Part shown: piece by piece, positions 22,980 to 33,176 of the stretch | Layout of the letters: each line of letters starts with the position of its first letter | How positions within the stretch are numbered: position 1 is the first letter of the stretch | NCBI GenBank assembly: GCA_950097015.1 | Contig: CATNEN010000001.1 | Span: 27,123,001-27,187,000 of the forward strand | Source: Macrostomum hystrix | Lineage: Eukaryota > Platyhelminthes > Macrostomidae | Direction of reading: 5' to 3' | Length of the DNA stretch: 64,000 nucleotides | Notes under the pieces: model-generated | What the model was told of the DNA's origin: nothing | Databases searched by the model: none | Seen by the model: only the letters and a program-made list of their open reading frames with translations | Translations under genes and position numbers: made by a program

Positions 22980-23538
22980 GACCAATGGCTAGTACCGCCT
23001 CGCATTATCAATTCTCAAGCAAGCAAATTTGGGGGCACCTTATTGATGACTTTGTTTAACACCGGAATATTGACAAAGTCAATTGTTTTGCATTTAAAAA
23101 CTTTTAGAGGTTTGTCAAAAAGCTTATTCGGTCATCCCATAAACCTCTTTAACAGGCTGTCAATCGTGTAAAAGAGAGGAATCAAACACTTAGCCAGTTT
23201 CCACCTGCAAAGCAAGAGACCGAGTTGTTTAGGGACCACTCTAAAAAATGCGGCTGCAGACACCAAAAACGCAATTTGCAACTGACCGCGGAGAAGGCTA
23301 CATGCTTTCTCAGGATGGAACAGCATACAAAGTGGAAGATATTGTGTCTTTCAACAACAAAATCACGTTTTTGTGCCGACCCTATTTATCCAAGCGACCA
23401 TTTCATCGATTTGTTCTTGATTCTGACAAGCTAAATGTATTTCACTTAGAGAAGTTGTCCTCCTGGCTAATCAAAGTTCCCTTGGGAGAATTCCAGTGCA
23501 AACTGATGGTTATTCCGTTGCTGAACAAGCGGAAGTAG
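22980..23538 (+). pseudogene. CACTA transposase C-terminal fragment
   Basis: Degenerate frames give FGHPINLFNRLS and, in another frame, KERNQTLSQFPPAKQETELF. A final open frame reads GTAYKVEDIVSFNN...LSKRPFHRFVLDSDKLNVFHLEKLSSWL, a pattern typical of the extreme C-terminus of animal CACTA transposases. No catalytic part is present. Interrupted frames mark it as a remnant. Confidence 0.5.
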
Positions 23539-23539
23539 T

Positions 23540-24050
23540 TTGCATGCAGACTGCATCACACATACAATGCCTTCTAGATCAGGCAAACTCTGCTTTGAGT
23601 GACTTGAATAATTCAGATATGAAGACCATTTTTAGTAAATATATTTAGGCAAGTTGTGGTTTTTTTATTGTTGTATTTCTTATATTTTTCGTAAAACATT
23701 TGAAGCGAATTATAAGAGCATGACTGTTTTTTTCTTTGCAGATGTATCCAATTGTCCAATTCGAAGATAGGGAAATAGTTATTTCGACCAGCTGGATTAC
23801 CGAGTGAGGTCAAACTTCCACCTAATGTCTCCGCGATGAACCCAACGGCATTCGTTAGGCTGTTAAGAAAGACCGAGCCACCCCAGAGCGATTAGACAAC
23901 GCATCCAATTTTGTCAGTTCAGTGGTAAGTATAAAATATTGATTGTTTTTGACTTCCTAGTTTTTGAAAGTATTTATATAATTCGCAAAATAGGTTTCGA
24001 AAAAAATGCTGTTTTTCGTTTCAGATGATCTAGAACATTAGCTGTATTGA
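23540..24050. other. Non-coding interval
   Basis: AT-rich; nothing supported. Confidence 0.35.
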
Positions 24051-24108
24051 ATGAAAACATCTAAATCTATAGGAACTTACTCCGATACAGATGTCAACAG
24101 CAAAAGAA

Positions 24109-24640
24109 GACGCGTTTCTGTTGACTACTTGCGTCGGGATGGCGAGCCTAAAAAGAAAAAGCCAAGGCAGAAAGAATCTGCTGAGTTTCCTACACCCCCA
24201 GCAAATGTTGCCATGGCCCTTGCAAGCAGCAGTGCAGTGGGCTGCACTCGGCTGGCTTAAGCGAGAACAACGCGGATAAATCAAGACGCGTACCTGTTGT
24301 CTACTTGTGTCTGGATGCCGAGCCAAAAAGAAAAGCCAAGGCAGAAGGAATCGGCTGAGTTTCCAACACCCCCAGCAAATGTTGCCATGCCCCTTGTCTG
24401 GGCAGAAGTCTGGGCAGCACTCGGCTGGCTTGAGCGAGAACAACGCGGATAAAACAAGGCAGCACCAGACGCCCTCAGCATCTGGCTTCAGCGGGGATTG
24501 CGCCGATGAAGCAAGGCGGAAATAGACGCCTGTGCGGCACTCGTCTGGCAGGAGCGGGGACTGCGCTGATTAATCGGGGCAGCACCAGAAGCCTCTGCGG
24601 CACTGGGCTGGCACGAGCCGGGGCTGCAAGACAGACGCTG
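24109..24640 (+). repeat. Tandem duplication, 176-bp period, plus degenerate Gly/Ala-rich repeats
   Basis: Units beginning GACGCGT at 24109 and 24285 share AAAGCCAAGGCAGAA and CCACCCCCAGCAAATGTTGCC-like blocks. One frame reads PKKKKPRQKE...FPTPPANVAM, NLS-like, but it is stopped after about 69 codons. Shorter CTGCGGCACT-GGGCTGGCA repeats follow to about 24640. Confidence 0.6.
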
Positions 24641-24918
24641 CCGAGCATGAATCAATTCCACCTGCTTTTGCATGTCAATGCAAGCATTTAGAAAGTAAGT
24701 CTGCTATAAGGTCTTCCAGTGCGCTCACTCGATGCACTGAAGCAATTTGTCAAGCAGGTGGATGAGGTTCCTGCTGTGAAGGCAGCCTTCGTAAGTTTTA
24801 AAATGTGGGCCTAAAATCTAGGAAACTTGTAATTAATTTATTTATTCGTACTCATAACAGCTCCAGCAGTTAGCTCCGCGGACGGAGACCCACCCGAAGC
24901 TAACCGATGCTATTACAA

Positions 24919-26170
24919 CAATGCTGCTCTGTACGGCCACCCCGACAGTGGCCGTACAGAGCAGCACTTCAGCACTTCAGTATGGAAGGTCGCAAGCGCA
25001 AGCCGCTTCGAGCTCTCGGACAGAGGAATCTGCCAGTAGCCCTTGCAGCAGTCTAGCTTGGATATGAACTTGGCCTTGGCGACTCGCTCCAGCAGATCCA
25101 CGATGTTCTTTATTGGGTAGAAATCGAAAGCCACCAGCTCATTCAGCGCTTTGAAGTTGACCGCAAATTGGACCGAGCCGTCCTTCTTGGCTACTAGACA
25201 GACAGGGGAGTAGTAGTCACTATCCGATGATCACTCCGAGGTCCAGCATGCGTTGGATCTCCTCTTAGAGCACTTGTCGATGCGCCTGCGGCTCCCGCCG
25301 CGGCCGGATGCGCACAACACGGTCAGATGTCGTCCGGATTCGGTGCTCCACCAGGTCGGTCCTACCCGGCATCTCACTGAAGACGTTCGAGAAGTCCTGC
25401 ACCAGCTGCTGGAGACGTTCCCTCTCGTCCGGGCTCAGGCGGTTGGACAGCGCAGGAGCACCCGTCGTTGCCGCTGACAGCTGCATCAAAATCGACTCTC
25501 GCGCGTTGTATTTCTTAAGCAGATTGATGTGGAACGTGTTGGTTGCCGTGCCAATCTGGATCCGATAGTTCACGTCGCCGCACTTCTCCAGTACTTCATA
25601 GGGGCCGCGCCATTCAGCGTGAAGCTTATTGGTTGACGATGGCAACAGCAGCAGCACCTGATCTCCGGGCTTCAGCTCTCGTTCCCGCGACTTTCGGTCG
25701 TACCAGAGCTTTTGGCGCTTCCGAGCTAAGTCTTCGTTGCTCCGTGCTTCTTCCTGGCCGGCACGCAGCCGATCTCTCTGCGGCCAGCACGAAGGAGATT
25801 ATGTCTTTCTCTTCGGAGAGCTGCTCGTCCTAGGTCTGTCGCAGGAAGTCTAGCGGTCCTCGTACGGTCCGTCTATACAACAGTTCGAAAGGAGGGAAAC
25901 CAGTTGTGTCGTTAGGCGCTTCTCGGATGGCAAACAGTAAATAAGGCAGGTACTGGTCGCACCTCTTTTTCTCGCGAGCTGGCAGCCGCCTCAACATAGT
26001 CTTAAGCGTGGCGTGGAACCTCAACATCAGCGCCTGGCTTTGCGGGTGGTACGGAGTCGACTGGATGCCTTTAACTCCAGTGCACCGGTACAGGGCAGAT
26101 ACAGAGCAGGGCTGGCCCACATCGGCCAACAGAGTGAGCGTACGTGGGATAGGAGGGGGCAGCGGCACGA
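24919..26170 (-). pseudogene. Ty3/gypsy pol remnant with integrase before reverse transcriptase
   Basis: Read from 26170 downward: the integrase core end (GVKGIQSTPYHPQSQ, YLPYLLFAIREAPNDTTGF), an integrase C-terminal WRGPYEVLEK...FHINLLKKY, then LSPDERERLQQLVQDF and PGRTDLVEH, which start a reverse transcriptase. After a TAA at about 25267 and a frameshift comes LVAFDFYPIKNIVDLL...SKLDCCKGYWQIPL, the RT palm start. The integrase Glu position reads ALMLRFH instead of the usual VERFH, so the catalytic Glu is missing. Integrase upstream of RT is the Gmr1-like arrangement rather than standard gypsy. The copy is dead; its upstream part is lost near 26290 and RT ends at an inverted repeat. Confidence 0.7.
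24922..24966. repeat. Perfect 19-bp inverted repeat with 7-bp loop
   Basis: TGCTGCTCTGTACGGCCAC, loop CCCGACA, then the exact complement. It lies where the minus-strand RT reading frame breaks off, suggesting a template-switch junction. Confidence 0.9.
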
Positions 26171-26289
26171 TAGATCACGGCGAAGCCTGATCTAGATATA
26201 GTGGATGTCGAGGTGGCGTGGATTGCCGACGAGACGGTCTGTGCGGACAGCGGTGCAGGTCCTATGAGTAGAGCGAGGGAAGGCAAAGA

Positions 26290-26924
26290 GACCTATTATG
26301 GAAGAAGTGGGGTGAAACAAGTTGTTAAGAGAGACCTTGGAGCGAAAGAGGTTAAAGTGATTTGTAAGCTGAATAACACTAGTCAGGTCATATTAGCTGA
26401 CAAACGAACAGTTGAGGGCCAGAGCCAAAACTTGCGATCTATTTATTATGCACAGACTGGTCGATGAATGTACACTGATTATTGAAACGATTTGATAGGT
26501 TGAGGGCTGAAACATGCACTGACACGCAGGTGCATATGCGGTGAGTAAACACGGCTAGATAGCGCACGAGAGAAAGGGAGTAAGATAACATAGAAAGTAA
26601 ACGAGGCCTAAAGCATAAAAGTGCAACCGCAAACCCAACATGATTGGATTAGTTTGGAACTGGAGGGGCTGCAGCGAGAAGAAATCTGATATGTGGCTTT
26701 AAAGGATGGGGGTTCCGAGTGGGGTCCGAAAGCTTGCAGCGCTCCTTGCGCTTGAAGGGTCAGTATGGTGAGCGGAGGTGTTCCACCGCAGAACTGGGGT
26801 TCTGCGGTTCTTCCGTACAGGGGCCTCTTATTTAAGCCTCTCCACTGTTTGGTTGTTAATGTTTGCCCTAGAACACAGACTAGACAGTTATCATCAGACG
26901 TCAGAGAGCGAAGCAGCTAACACT
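26290..26924. other. Spacer without a supported gene
   Basis: Mixed composition; no domain recognised. It contains a short duplicated GAACTGGGGTTCTGCGGTTC-like motif near 26790-26815. Confidence 0.35.
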
Positions 26925-27590
26925 ATGTTCGACGAAGAAAGTGAGGACAGCTTTGATTCCATCGACGAAGTTAAAGAGCCCGTGGAACGAGGGCCACATG
27001 CCAAGATAAACGACGAGAAGTACGAGCTGATTGTGAGCGCAATCGAAAGGCCGATCAAATATCGCGCGATGGCTGAATGTGAAGAGAAAAACTGTTACTT
27101 CCATCAGAAGACGATACGAGCTGACGGGCCGCCGAGATCGGATCCTGCGAGGTGGTGACCGGGTGCCAAAGATGGAGGTGGAGCATATGCAGCTGCTGCT
27201 GGCATCGTTGGACGAAAAACCTCTGCTGACATTGAAAGAAATGCGACGCTTACTGCAGGACAGATTCTTGGCCTTGACTTAAGTGAAGCCACCGTGAGCA
27301 GGGCTTTGGACAAGCAGCTCATCACCCTCAAGTGCCTTGGTCGGGATGCCGATGTTCGGGTGGCCTGGAACACTCCCGAGAACAGAGCGCGCCGACAGGA
27401 GTTTGCCGAATGACTGATAGGCCTGGCACCAGAGTGCCATCTTATCTATGTTGATGAGAACGGCTTCAACATCTGGACGCGTCGGTCGCGCGGGCGCAAT
27501 CAACGGGGTCAGCGAGACTGGCGCGTGCTGCACACAACGAGGAGTGCAGGTGAACGTCCCTTTGAAAAAATGCGACAAAGCCGAAGCCAC
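26925..27590 (+). pseudogene. IS630/Tc1-mariner-like transposase, broken
   Basis: Starts MFDEESEDSFDS and continues with GPHAKINDEKYELIV, a helix-turn-helix region. Then, across a frameshift near 27110-27160, comes MQLLLASLDEKPLLTLKEMRRLL; a second shift near 27260 gives LSEATVSRALDKQLITLKCLGRDA. After an in-frame TGA at 27411-27413 comes HLIYVDENGFNIWTRRSRGRNQRGQ, the second-Asp block of the DDE domain. The third catalytic region is missing. At least two frameshifts, one stop and a 3' truncation mean it is inactive. Assignment to the IS630/Tc1 group rests on the VDE-GFN-TRRS-G motif. Confidence 0.65.
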
Positions 27591-27599
27591 AGTTCCGTT

Positions 27600-28016
27600 T
27601 CTGTTTATATACCGTACACAGTGGCATATTAAATCTATGGGGCGGGACTAAATGCGTGTCCGAAGGATCAAATCAATTGCCCTATGGTCATACTTTTGGC
27701 CATAGACAACTTGAAAATCGGCCTGAAAAGCTTGTATTTTGCCACTGTGGATTAAATCGAATGCTTGAAGGATCAACTGGTCTGCAAAAAGCTATATCTG
27801 TATAGCTGCATTATCTATATTCAAGTCAGAGAGCAACTTATCTCATCTTGCTTTAATTAATGTTTAGGGTTATTTTAGGTTTTAGGCTAATTTACGTCGA
27901 GGGCCTAATATGGGCCGTTTTGCCAGTTTGAGGTCACAGGAGGCACTGCTCTGGCAGTCCAAGGTGCCCACCCGTTATGACGCTGCCCCTCGTGGGGTTA
28001 GCTGACGGGGCCCCAT
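27600..28016. other. Spacer without a supported gene
   Basis: AT-rich to 27900, then more GC. Nothing recognised. Confidence 0.35.
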
Positions 28017-28537
28017 TGTGACGTTGTGACTTGGTATGCGTCTTCTCCGTTGATGTGGCCCTTTGAGTTGCACTGCAGCTCTTTCCGGTCGCTGTGGACG
28101 AGATGGTGCAATGGCTCGTTTAGTGCTCAATTGGATAGCTATTGTAGTGAGCCACTGCTTAGGGGCCTATTGGTGTCTCACTAGCTGTCAGTAGCCCCAC
28201 CTGCAAGGTAGCTTAGGTGCCCCCTTTTTTCTAGCATTGAGTGGCTGCCCGGCCCGCCCTCTCTGGCGTTGTCTGGTCTGTCCCTCTCTGCCCTTCCCTT
28301 CCCGGCGGCGCCTGCACTTAGAGTGTGTTGTCTCTTCCCCCCAGGGATGAGTCATCACCTCTTTGTCCCGCGCTGGCTTTGTTGTTCCTTGTCCTTTTCT
28401 TTGTGTGTGGTTGTCTGCACTCAGTCAGCACGTGATTCTCCTCATGTGACTGGCCTCTCTCTTTGTCTTTTAAAGTGCAAGTAAACATGTTTACTGCACT
28501 TGGGGCTTTATTATGGGACAGGAGCCTACGTAGGAGT

Positions 28538-28646
28538 GACGTTTCTGGCGCCTCTGACGTCAGTTGCTATTTTTAGAAACCACGTGATTCCATCACGTGT
28601 TTTCTAACTCTGCACTGACCCTATGGGAGGCCCCTGCCTATAAAAG
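28538..28646 (+). promoter_or_regulatory. TATA promoter with CRE and E-box sites
   Basis: TGACGTCA at 28555-28562, a half-site TGACG at 28538, CACGTG at 28581 and 28594, and TATAAAAG at 28639-28646. The order and spacing are those of a strong RNA polymerase II promoter. The transcript would run toward the microprotein frame at 30539. Confidence 0.55.
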
Positions 28647-28907
28647 AAAGCTCCCCGCTCCTTATAGCGCTTCAAGTTTTGATATCTGTTCTTCTTCACT
28701 TGTAGTTTTCCTATAGTTTGTCTAGCGGTTTATTGCAGTCTAAAGGTCTTGAAGGCTATAACTCCTAACGACTATCGAAGCTCAGTATTTCGGCTGCTCG
28801 TAGTGATCTCTCTGGATCGTTATCGCTGATCCTACTTAAGAAAGAACGCAAACACAATGATTTTCTAGTTTATCTAAACGGAACTCGAAGTGAGTCTATA
28901 ACTAACT

Positions 28908-29106
28908 GGAGCGGCGGATCTTTTCCCGCGCTCCGCACCGATATATATATTATCTTTAAAACCCCTCGATTCGAGGGGGGCAATACCGTAGCAACATCTG
29001 GCGAGAGAATTTATGCGGGTTGAGGTCGCAGCCTCTAGTCTATTACAGTCATTAATCATTGTGCTACTTGGTTGGCAGGCACGCCAACCCCTCTCCTATG
29101 GAGGGT
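28908..29106 (+). other. Hairpin-rich leader
   Basis: Several perfect stems in 200 bp: GGAGCG...CGCTCC (about 28905-28935), the 16-bp palindrome CCCCTCGATCGAGGGG-type at 28962-28977, GGTTGGC...GCCAACC at 29070-29089, and CCCTC...GAGGG next to it. It could be a structured 5' leader or packaging signal of a retroelement; no known RNA family is matched confidently. Confidence 0.4.
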
Positions 29107-29329
29107 GGGTAAAATTCTTAAAATGTCTTAGCTGAGTTAGGATGCGTTCCTCCCTCTACTGAGATCTCTTTCCTATTGTTCGTTATCCCCTCTCCTTTCA
29201 TCGATCCCGTCGTCTTGTGCGATCCCGGGCTCCTCCAGATCTCGTTCCCGAACAGGTCCGGGCGGCTCCAGTTTCGGCTGGGTTGGGTCGATGCAGGCAG
29301 CTGTGGGTCGGGACAGGCCGGGTTGATAC

Positions 29330-29465
29330 CAGCAGCTCCACGTCAGCGCAGCTGCAGGTCCGGTCTCGGGTGGTTCCACGTCAGCACCGCCTCGGGTCCG
29401 GTCTCAGGCAGCTCCACGTCAGCACAGCCGCGGATCCGGTCTCAGGCAGCTCCACGTCAGCACCG
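29330..29465 (+). repeat. About 45-bp minisatellite, three copies
   Basis: The unit AGCTCCACGTCAGCAC...GGTCCGGTCTCAGGC repeats with minor changes. Predicted peptides over it change with frame and are not called. Confidence 0.75.
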
Positions 29466-30538
29466 CTGCTGCCCTGCCGCGCTGGGTTTGTGCTGAAATG
29501 ATTAATTGATCTCAGGGCGGGTTTTGTCTAATCATTCTCCTTTCAGTTGCTCGCTCTTTCTGCTGTTGCTATTTTTAGTTTTAGTTACCAACTAACGCTC
29601 ACTTGGGCGTCGCCCCGACGCCCAAGCCTTGGCTTGGCGAGCGGCGCTACGGATGACGCATTTCATCCAATAGCCCCGACGCCTTGTGGCCGATGGTGTG
29701 TCGTCGGGCCAACTTTCCTCCACGAACCTCTCTAGCTCCGTTAATATTCCCACCAGCCGGGCCCACCTGCGGTTGTTCATCTCCGTCTGGTGGATGACGG
29801 ACTGTTGAGTTCGCATGGTCCCGATGAGTGGGATGTTGACTGTGTTCATTGCTAGAAATTAGGATTATGTTTCGGATTCCGGTTTGAATGTTATATTTTT
29901 GTCTTTTAATCCTAAGTTCTCTGTGGCATACTTGTTGCGACTACCTATCTATTGTAATTGATGTTTAAGTTCAATTGAAATTAAGTTAAACAGAGATAAG
30001 TTATGAGGTTTTCCAAAAAAACCGAAACCAAAATACGATGTATTGATTGCGAATATACGTTCCTTGAGATCTCAAGTGAATAATAACATTTCTGGGACTC
30101 TCAGGACAATAACATGACTTAATTCATAGTGTTGTAATGGTTATAGCAATGCGTCATGTGGTTATGATGTAGTGTGTTCTGATTTGGCTGTTTCGTTCAC
30201 TCTTGGCAAGCTGAATTCTTGACTCTAGTGTGTTTGTTGTCTGTGTCCTATCTTTGTTTACTGAGGCAATGGTTGGTTTAGTCCACTCTGGCATGTGATC
30301 TGTGTGGCATTGTACTTTAGGTCTCGAATATGGCCCGGGGCACTGATGACTCTACTTTCCATCTCTCGTGATGTACATTGGGGTCCTTTCTCCGCGGCGG
30401 AGGGGATGGCTGTGATTTCACTTTCGAGTCCCCGTGCCTTCTGAGGCTGGGCTATATCAATGTTTTCCCCGGGGTTCCCTGCTTATTCTAAAGTGACTGT
30501 CTTCGCCTTTTTGGTTCTCGGCTAACTCGCATGTTTTA

Positions 30539-30796
30539 ATGTCGCGATACGAACTCACTCAACTCACTGAGCTCTCGGCCTTTCTAGAGGCGCGAATCAG
30601 TCGCCTTGAAGCCCGCCTAACCGCGGAGGCATCGCGCACTGCCTCTCTTGAGGGCAGCATGTTGACTGTTCGTGGACTATCTGGCGGTCTCGGGGCTGGA
30701 GGCCTAGTCCTATTAATCTTGGGCCTAATTATACTACTTCTTTGCTGCCGGCGACGTCGGGGCCCCCCGGCCGAGTCCATCACCATGACTGTTTGA
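30539..30796 (+). CDS. 85-aa single-pass membrane microprotein (hypothetical)
   Basis: Residues 1-43 are a charged amphipathic helix with leucine heptads (LTELSAFLEARISRLEARL), a likely coiled coil. Residues about 50-70 are a strongly hydrophobic Gly/Leu/Ile segment ending in CC, followed by RRRRG and a short tail. There is no cleavable signal peptide. By the positive-inside rule the basic tail would be cytosolic. The CC-RRRR juxtamembrane pattern could be palmitoylated. A TATA promoter lies 1.9 kb upstream and AATAAA 0.2 kb downstream, so a small transcription unit is plausible. I recognise no family. Confidence 0.45.
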   Translation: MSRYELTQLTELSAFLEARISRLEARLTAEASRTASLEGSMLTVRGLSGGLGAGGLVLLILGLIILLLCCRRRRGPPAESITMTV

Positions 30797-30980
30797 CCGG
30801 CCTCTGATTGTTTTTAATGACTTTTTAAACTTCTTGCTGATTTTTATTTTTTCGTGTCTCTGTATGCCTGTTGGTTTGTTGTGTTTATTATTGTTGGCTT
30901 TCTTTTATTAACGATTGATGTGTAATTGTTTGTCGTGTTAGAGTGGATGTAATAACCAAAGTGCTGATTGATAGTTTGTA

Positions 30981-30986
30981 GAATAA
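30981..30986 (+). terminator. AATAAA polyadenylation signal
   Basis: AATAAA in GTAGAATAAAACACTGAG, about 185 bp after the microprotein stop codon. Coordinate approximate to 2 bp. Confidence 0.45.
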
Positions 30987-31290
30987 AACACTGAGTGTTG
31001 GATCATGGAATTTGAGTAGAGCTTGTCTTCGTGCTTCTTTATTATTCTAAGCTTAAATTCACTTTGATTGACGGGCCTGGCTTCCCCTAGTTCACTGGTC
31101 CGATGCTTCAGGTAGCGAGGCGCTTTCCCAAAGTTCTTTCCGTGAAACTGGTTCTAGCCTCAGGATTGCACCTGAGTGAGAGTGTCACAATGATAGGACT
31201 TCCGGTCGAGACGACCCATCTGTCTTAACATTGTGTCAGTGTCTCAGCTCTCGTGTCTCCTTATGCCCTTACATTCACGTCCCTACATTC

Positions 31291-32055
31291 TTACTGACGA
31301 GTAGGCTCTTGCGAGGCTTCCAGTGCCGCCTTTAGCTGTGGCCACTGTAGCAACGCCGGCGAATACGTTCGAACTACTAGCATCTTCATTTCGCGGCAAC
31401 TACTTTGAATTCCATGATAAACCAACGCATTGGACAAGTAATTAAATAACTTAGTACATATCACATTAGGTTGCGGGCCCCAAGGGTGGATCAGATTGAC
31501 GGATAGCGTACGGCAGAGTGCCTTAATTATGACGCAGGTAAAGGCGTCTTGTTCTCCATAGTGAAAGAAAATTGTTGTACGGTTACGTAGAATGTTATAG
31601 TCAGAGAGGAGCCAGATGGGGTTATTGTCTTCAGCCAGGATGCGCTTTGTGGTCAGATGTGTTACTACGTTAGCTGGGATTCGTGGCGCATCCAGCATCT
31701 CCAGGTGAATGTCAAATAGTTTCATCTCACCGTGCCGATTAGGCTTGCTCTGGATGGGCTGTCTATCCATGAAGTAGTACAGCTCCGTAAATGAAAGGTA
31801 TTTTTCTCCCCATCTGTGGCTCTCTCTCAGCACTGTTGGGCACTGCGGCAGTCCGTCTCTGGATTTTCTGATCCCCCATTGGGCTTGGAGATGTCGCCGT
31901 TGCTGTTCAGTGGCGGCGCTGTTCCTAATGTTCATCTCCTTCCCGACTGCCGTGCTTGGTTCTGCCGATGCAAACAATGGCTTGACCAATGTGTAGGTCG
32001 TAAGCGGCTCATCGATGGTGCAATCATCCACTGTGTCTAGCTCCGTCGAATACAT
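31291..32055 (-). CDS. Uncharacterised ORF downstream of gypsy pol
   Basis: 254 aa, uninterrupted, following the integrase frame of the same strand by 172 bp, the position of a third ORF in some Ty3/gypsy elements. It has no signal peptide, no membrane segment and no Cys pattern, so it does not look like an envelope. It contains WGIRKSRDGLPQCPTVLRES and a Leu/Ile-rich middle. I recognise no domain. Its intactness next to an intact integrase tail suggests it was under selection with the element. Confidence 0.5.
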   Translation of the reverse strand: MYSTELDTVDDCTIDEPLTTYTLVKPLFASAEPSTAVGKEMNIRNSAATEQQRRHLQAQWGIRKSRDGLPQCPTVLRESHRWGEKYLSFTELYYFMDRQPIQSKPNRHGEMKLFDIHLEMLDAPRIPANVVTHLTTKRILAEDNNPIWLLSDYNILRNRTTIFFHYGEQDAFTCVIIKALCRTLSVNLIHPWGPQPNVICTKLFNYLSNALVYHGIQSSCREMKMLVVRTYSPALLQWPQLKAALEASQEPTRQ

Positions 32056-32226
32056 CTGATTGTTCGAGGGTGGGTTGAATATTTGTGGGTGAATAAATGG
32101 TGACTAGTGATGCAGAGTAATATAAAATATATATAATTCTAAATATCAGAGCGCACACCAACAAGGTAATAAATAGTTAAAATGTAAAATTGTCCGTCTA
32201 CTTCCTCCCTTTCTTGACTTCAAATG

Positions 32227-33120
32227 TCAAGGAAGTTTCGCTTTGCTCCTCAGATTGTACTTCTTCCGAGCTGTGTCATCCTGCGCGTCCAGCTCCTCTA
32301 CCTGCACGCTCACTTCCTTGGTGAATCGCTGTCTTGGCTGTCGCTGGTGACGCTGTGGGTCGCTCGGTCTGAGGTCCGGAAGCATCACATGTGGTGCTGA
32401 CGTGGCCATTGGTTTCAGCCTGTCGGTGTGCACTTGAAAGGACTCCTGATTTGGATTGTCGATTTTCCGGATTGTGACTGAAGTCTGGCTGCTCCTCTTC
32501 ACAATCTCATAGGGTCCTGTAAATTTAGCTTGGTGCTTTCCCTGTCTCATAGGAATTTGCAACATAACTCTACTCCCTACTTCCAGTGTAGTCGGTTTGC
32601 GGTTTTCATTTGCTTTTCCGGTATTCTTCTCTTGTGCGACCTGCAGGTGATGTCTCGCTATTTCCCTGGCTAGTACGACGGCTTCTTTCATCCTAGCTGC
32701 GAATGATGGCTCGTCCATGTACTTTACCAAGTTCAACTGAGTCGTGAGTTGAGTGGGCATCTGAGGTCTCCGCGCAAAGACTAACTCGAATGGAGAGTAG
32801 GTCGACGATGCTTGCTTTGCAGTGTTGTAGGCGAACATCGTTGCCTGCAGGTATTTGTGCCACTGGTCCGGATTCTCGGCTGTGTAGTGGCGTAACATGT
32901 TGTGGAGTGTAGAATGCAGTCGTTCCACATGATTCGCTCGAGGGTTATATGGGGATGTCAAGATATGTTTGATCCCCAGGATTTCTTAGGCTTCGGCTAG
33001 TAGAGTTGCTGTGAAGTTCTTTCCATTGTCCGTGGACATCTCCATCGGGATCCCAAAAGTACAGAACACTGTGAATAGCGGAGGTTTTGCTTGCATATTT
33101 TATCTGCCTCCTTTTCCTAA
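32227..33120 (-). CDS. Ty3/gypsy integrase C-terminal half (partial)
   Basis: On minus from about 33120: GIPMEMSTDNGKNF holds the second catalytic Asp, an in-frame stop follows in AEA-EILGIKHI, then YNPRANHVERLHSTL carries the Glu. The frame is open from 32961 to 32227 with LEVGSRVMLQIP and KFTGPYEIVKRSS (integrase C-terminal beta barrel) and ends NLRSKAKLP. The N-terminal zinc finger, first Asp and all of RT are absent because the Helitron sequence begins at about 33.13-33.18 kb. Truncated and with one stop, it is probably inactive. Confidence 0.8.
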
Positions 33121-33176
33121 TCCATTCATATTGCACTATGCTGTTCAACCCCCGAATCATCATCCCCTCCGCCCAG

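Larger units (their letters stand above)
28017..31189. mobile_element. Possible long-terminal-repeat-like block (tentative)
   Basis: The block starts TGTGACGTTGTGAC and ends GAGTGTCACA, the inverted TGTGAC...GTCACA signature also seen in the 3' LTR at 51587. It abuts the 3' end of the minus-strand gypsy element at 31.3 kb. Its flanks (CCCAT and ATGAT) are not a target duplication, and no second copy is in the window, so the block is only a hypothesis. Confidence 0.25.

Noticed and set aside
28978-29000. GGCAATACCGTAGCAAC resembling the 5' region of U4 snRNA
   Set aside because: Only about 17 bases match, with no U4 stem II partner or Sm site at the expected place.
29592-29849. 85-codon minus-strand frame near the microprotein unit
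   Set aside because: No recognisable motif, and it overlaps a perfect DNA hairpin; insufficient support.
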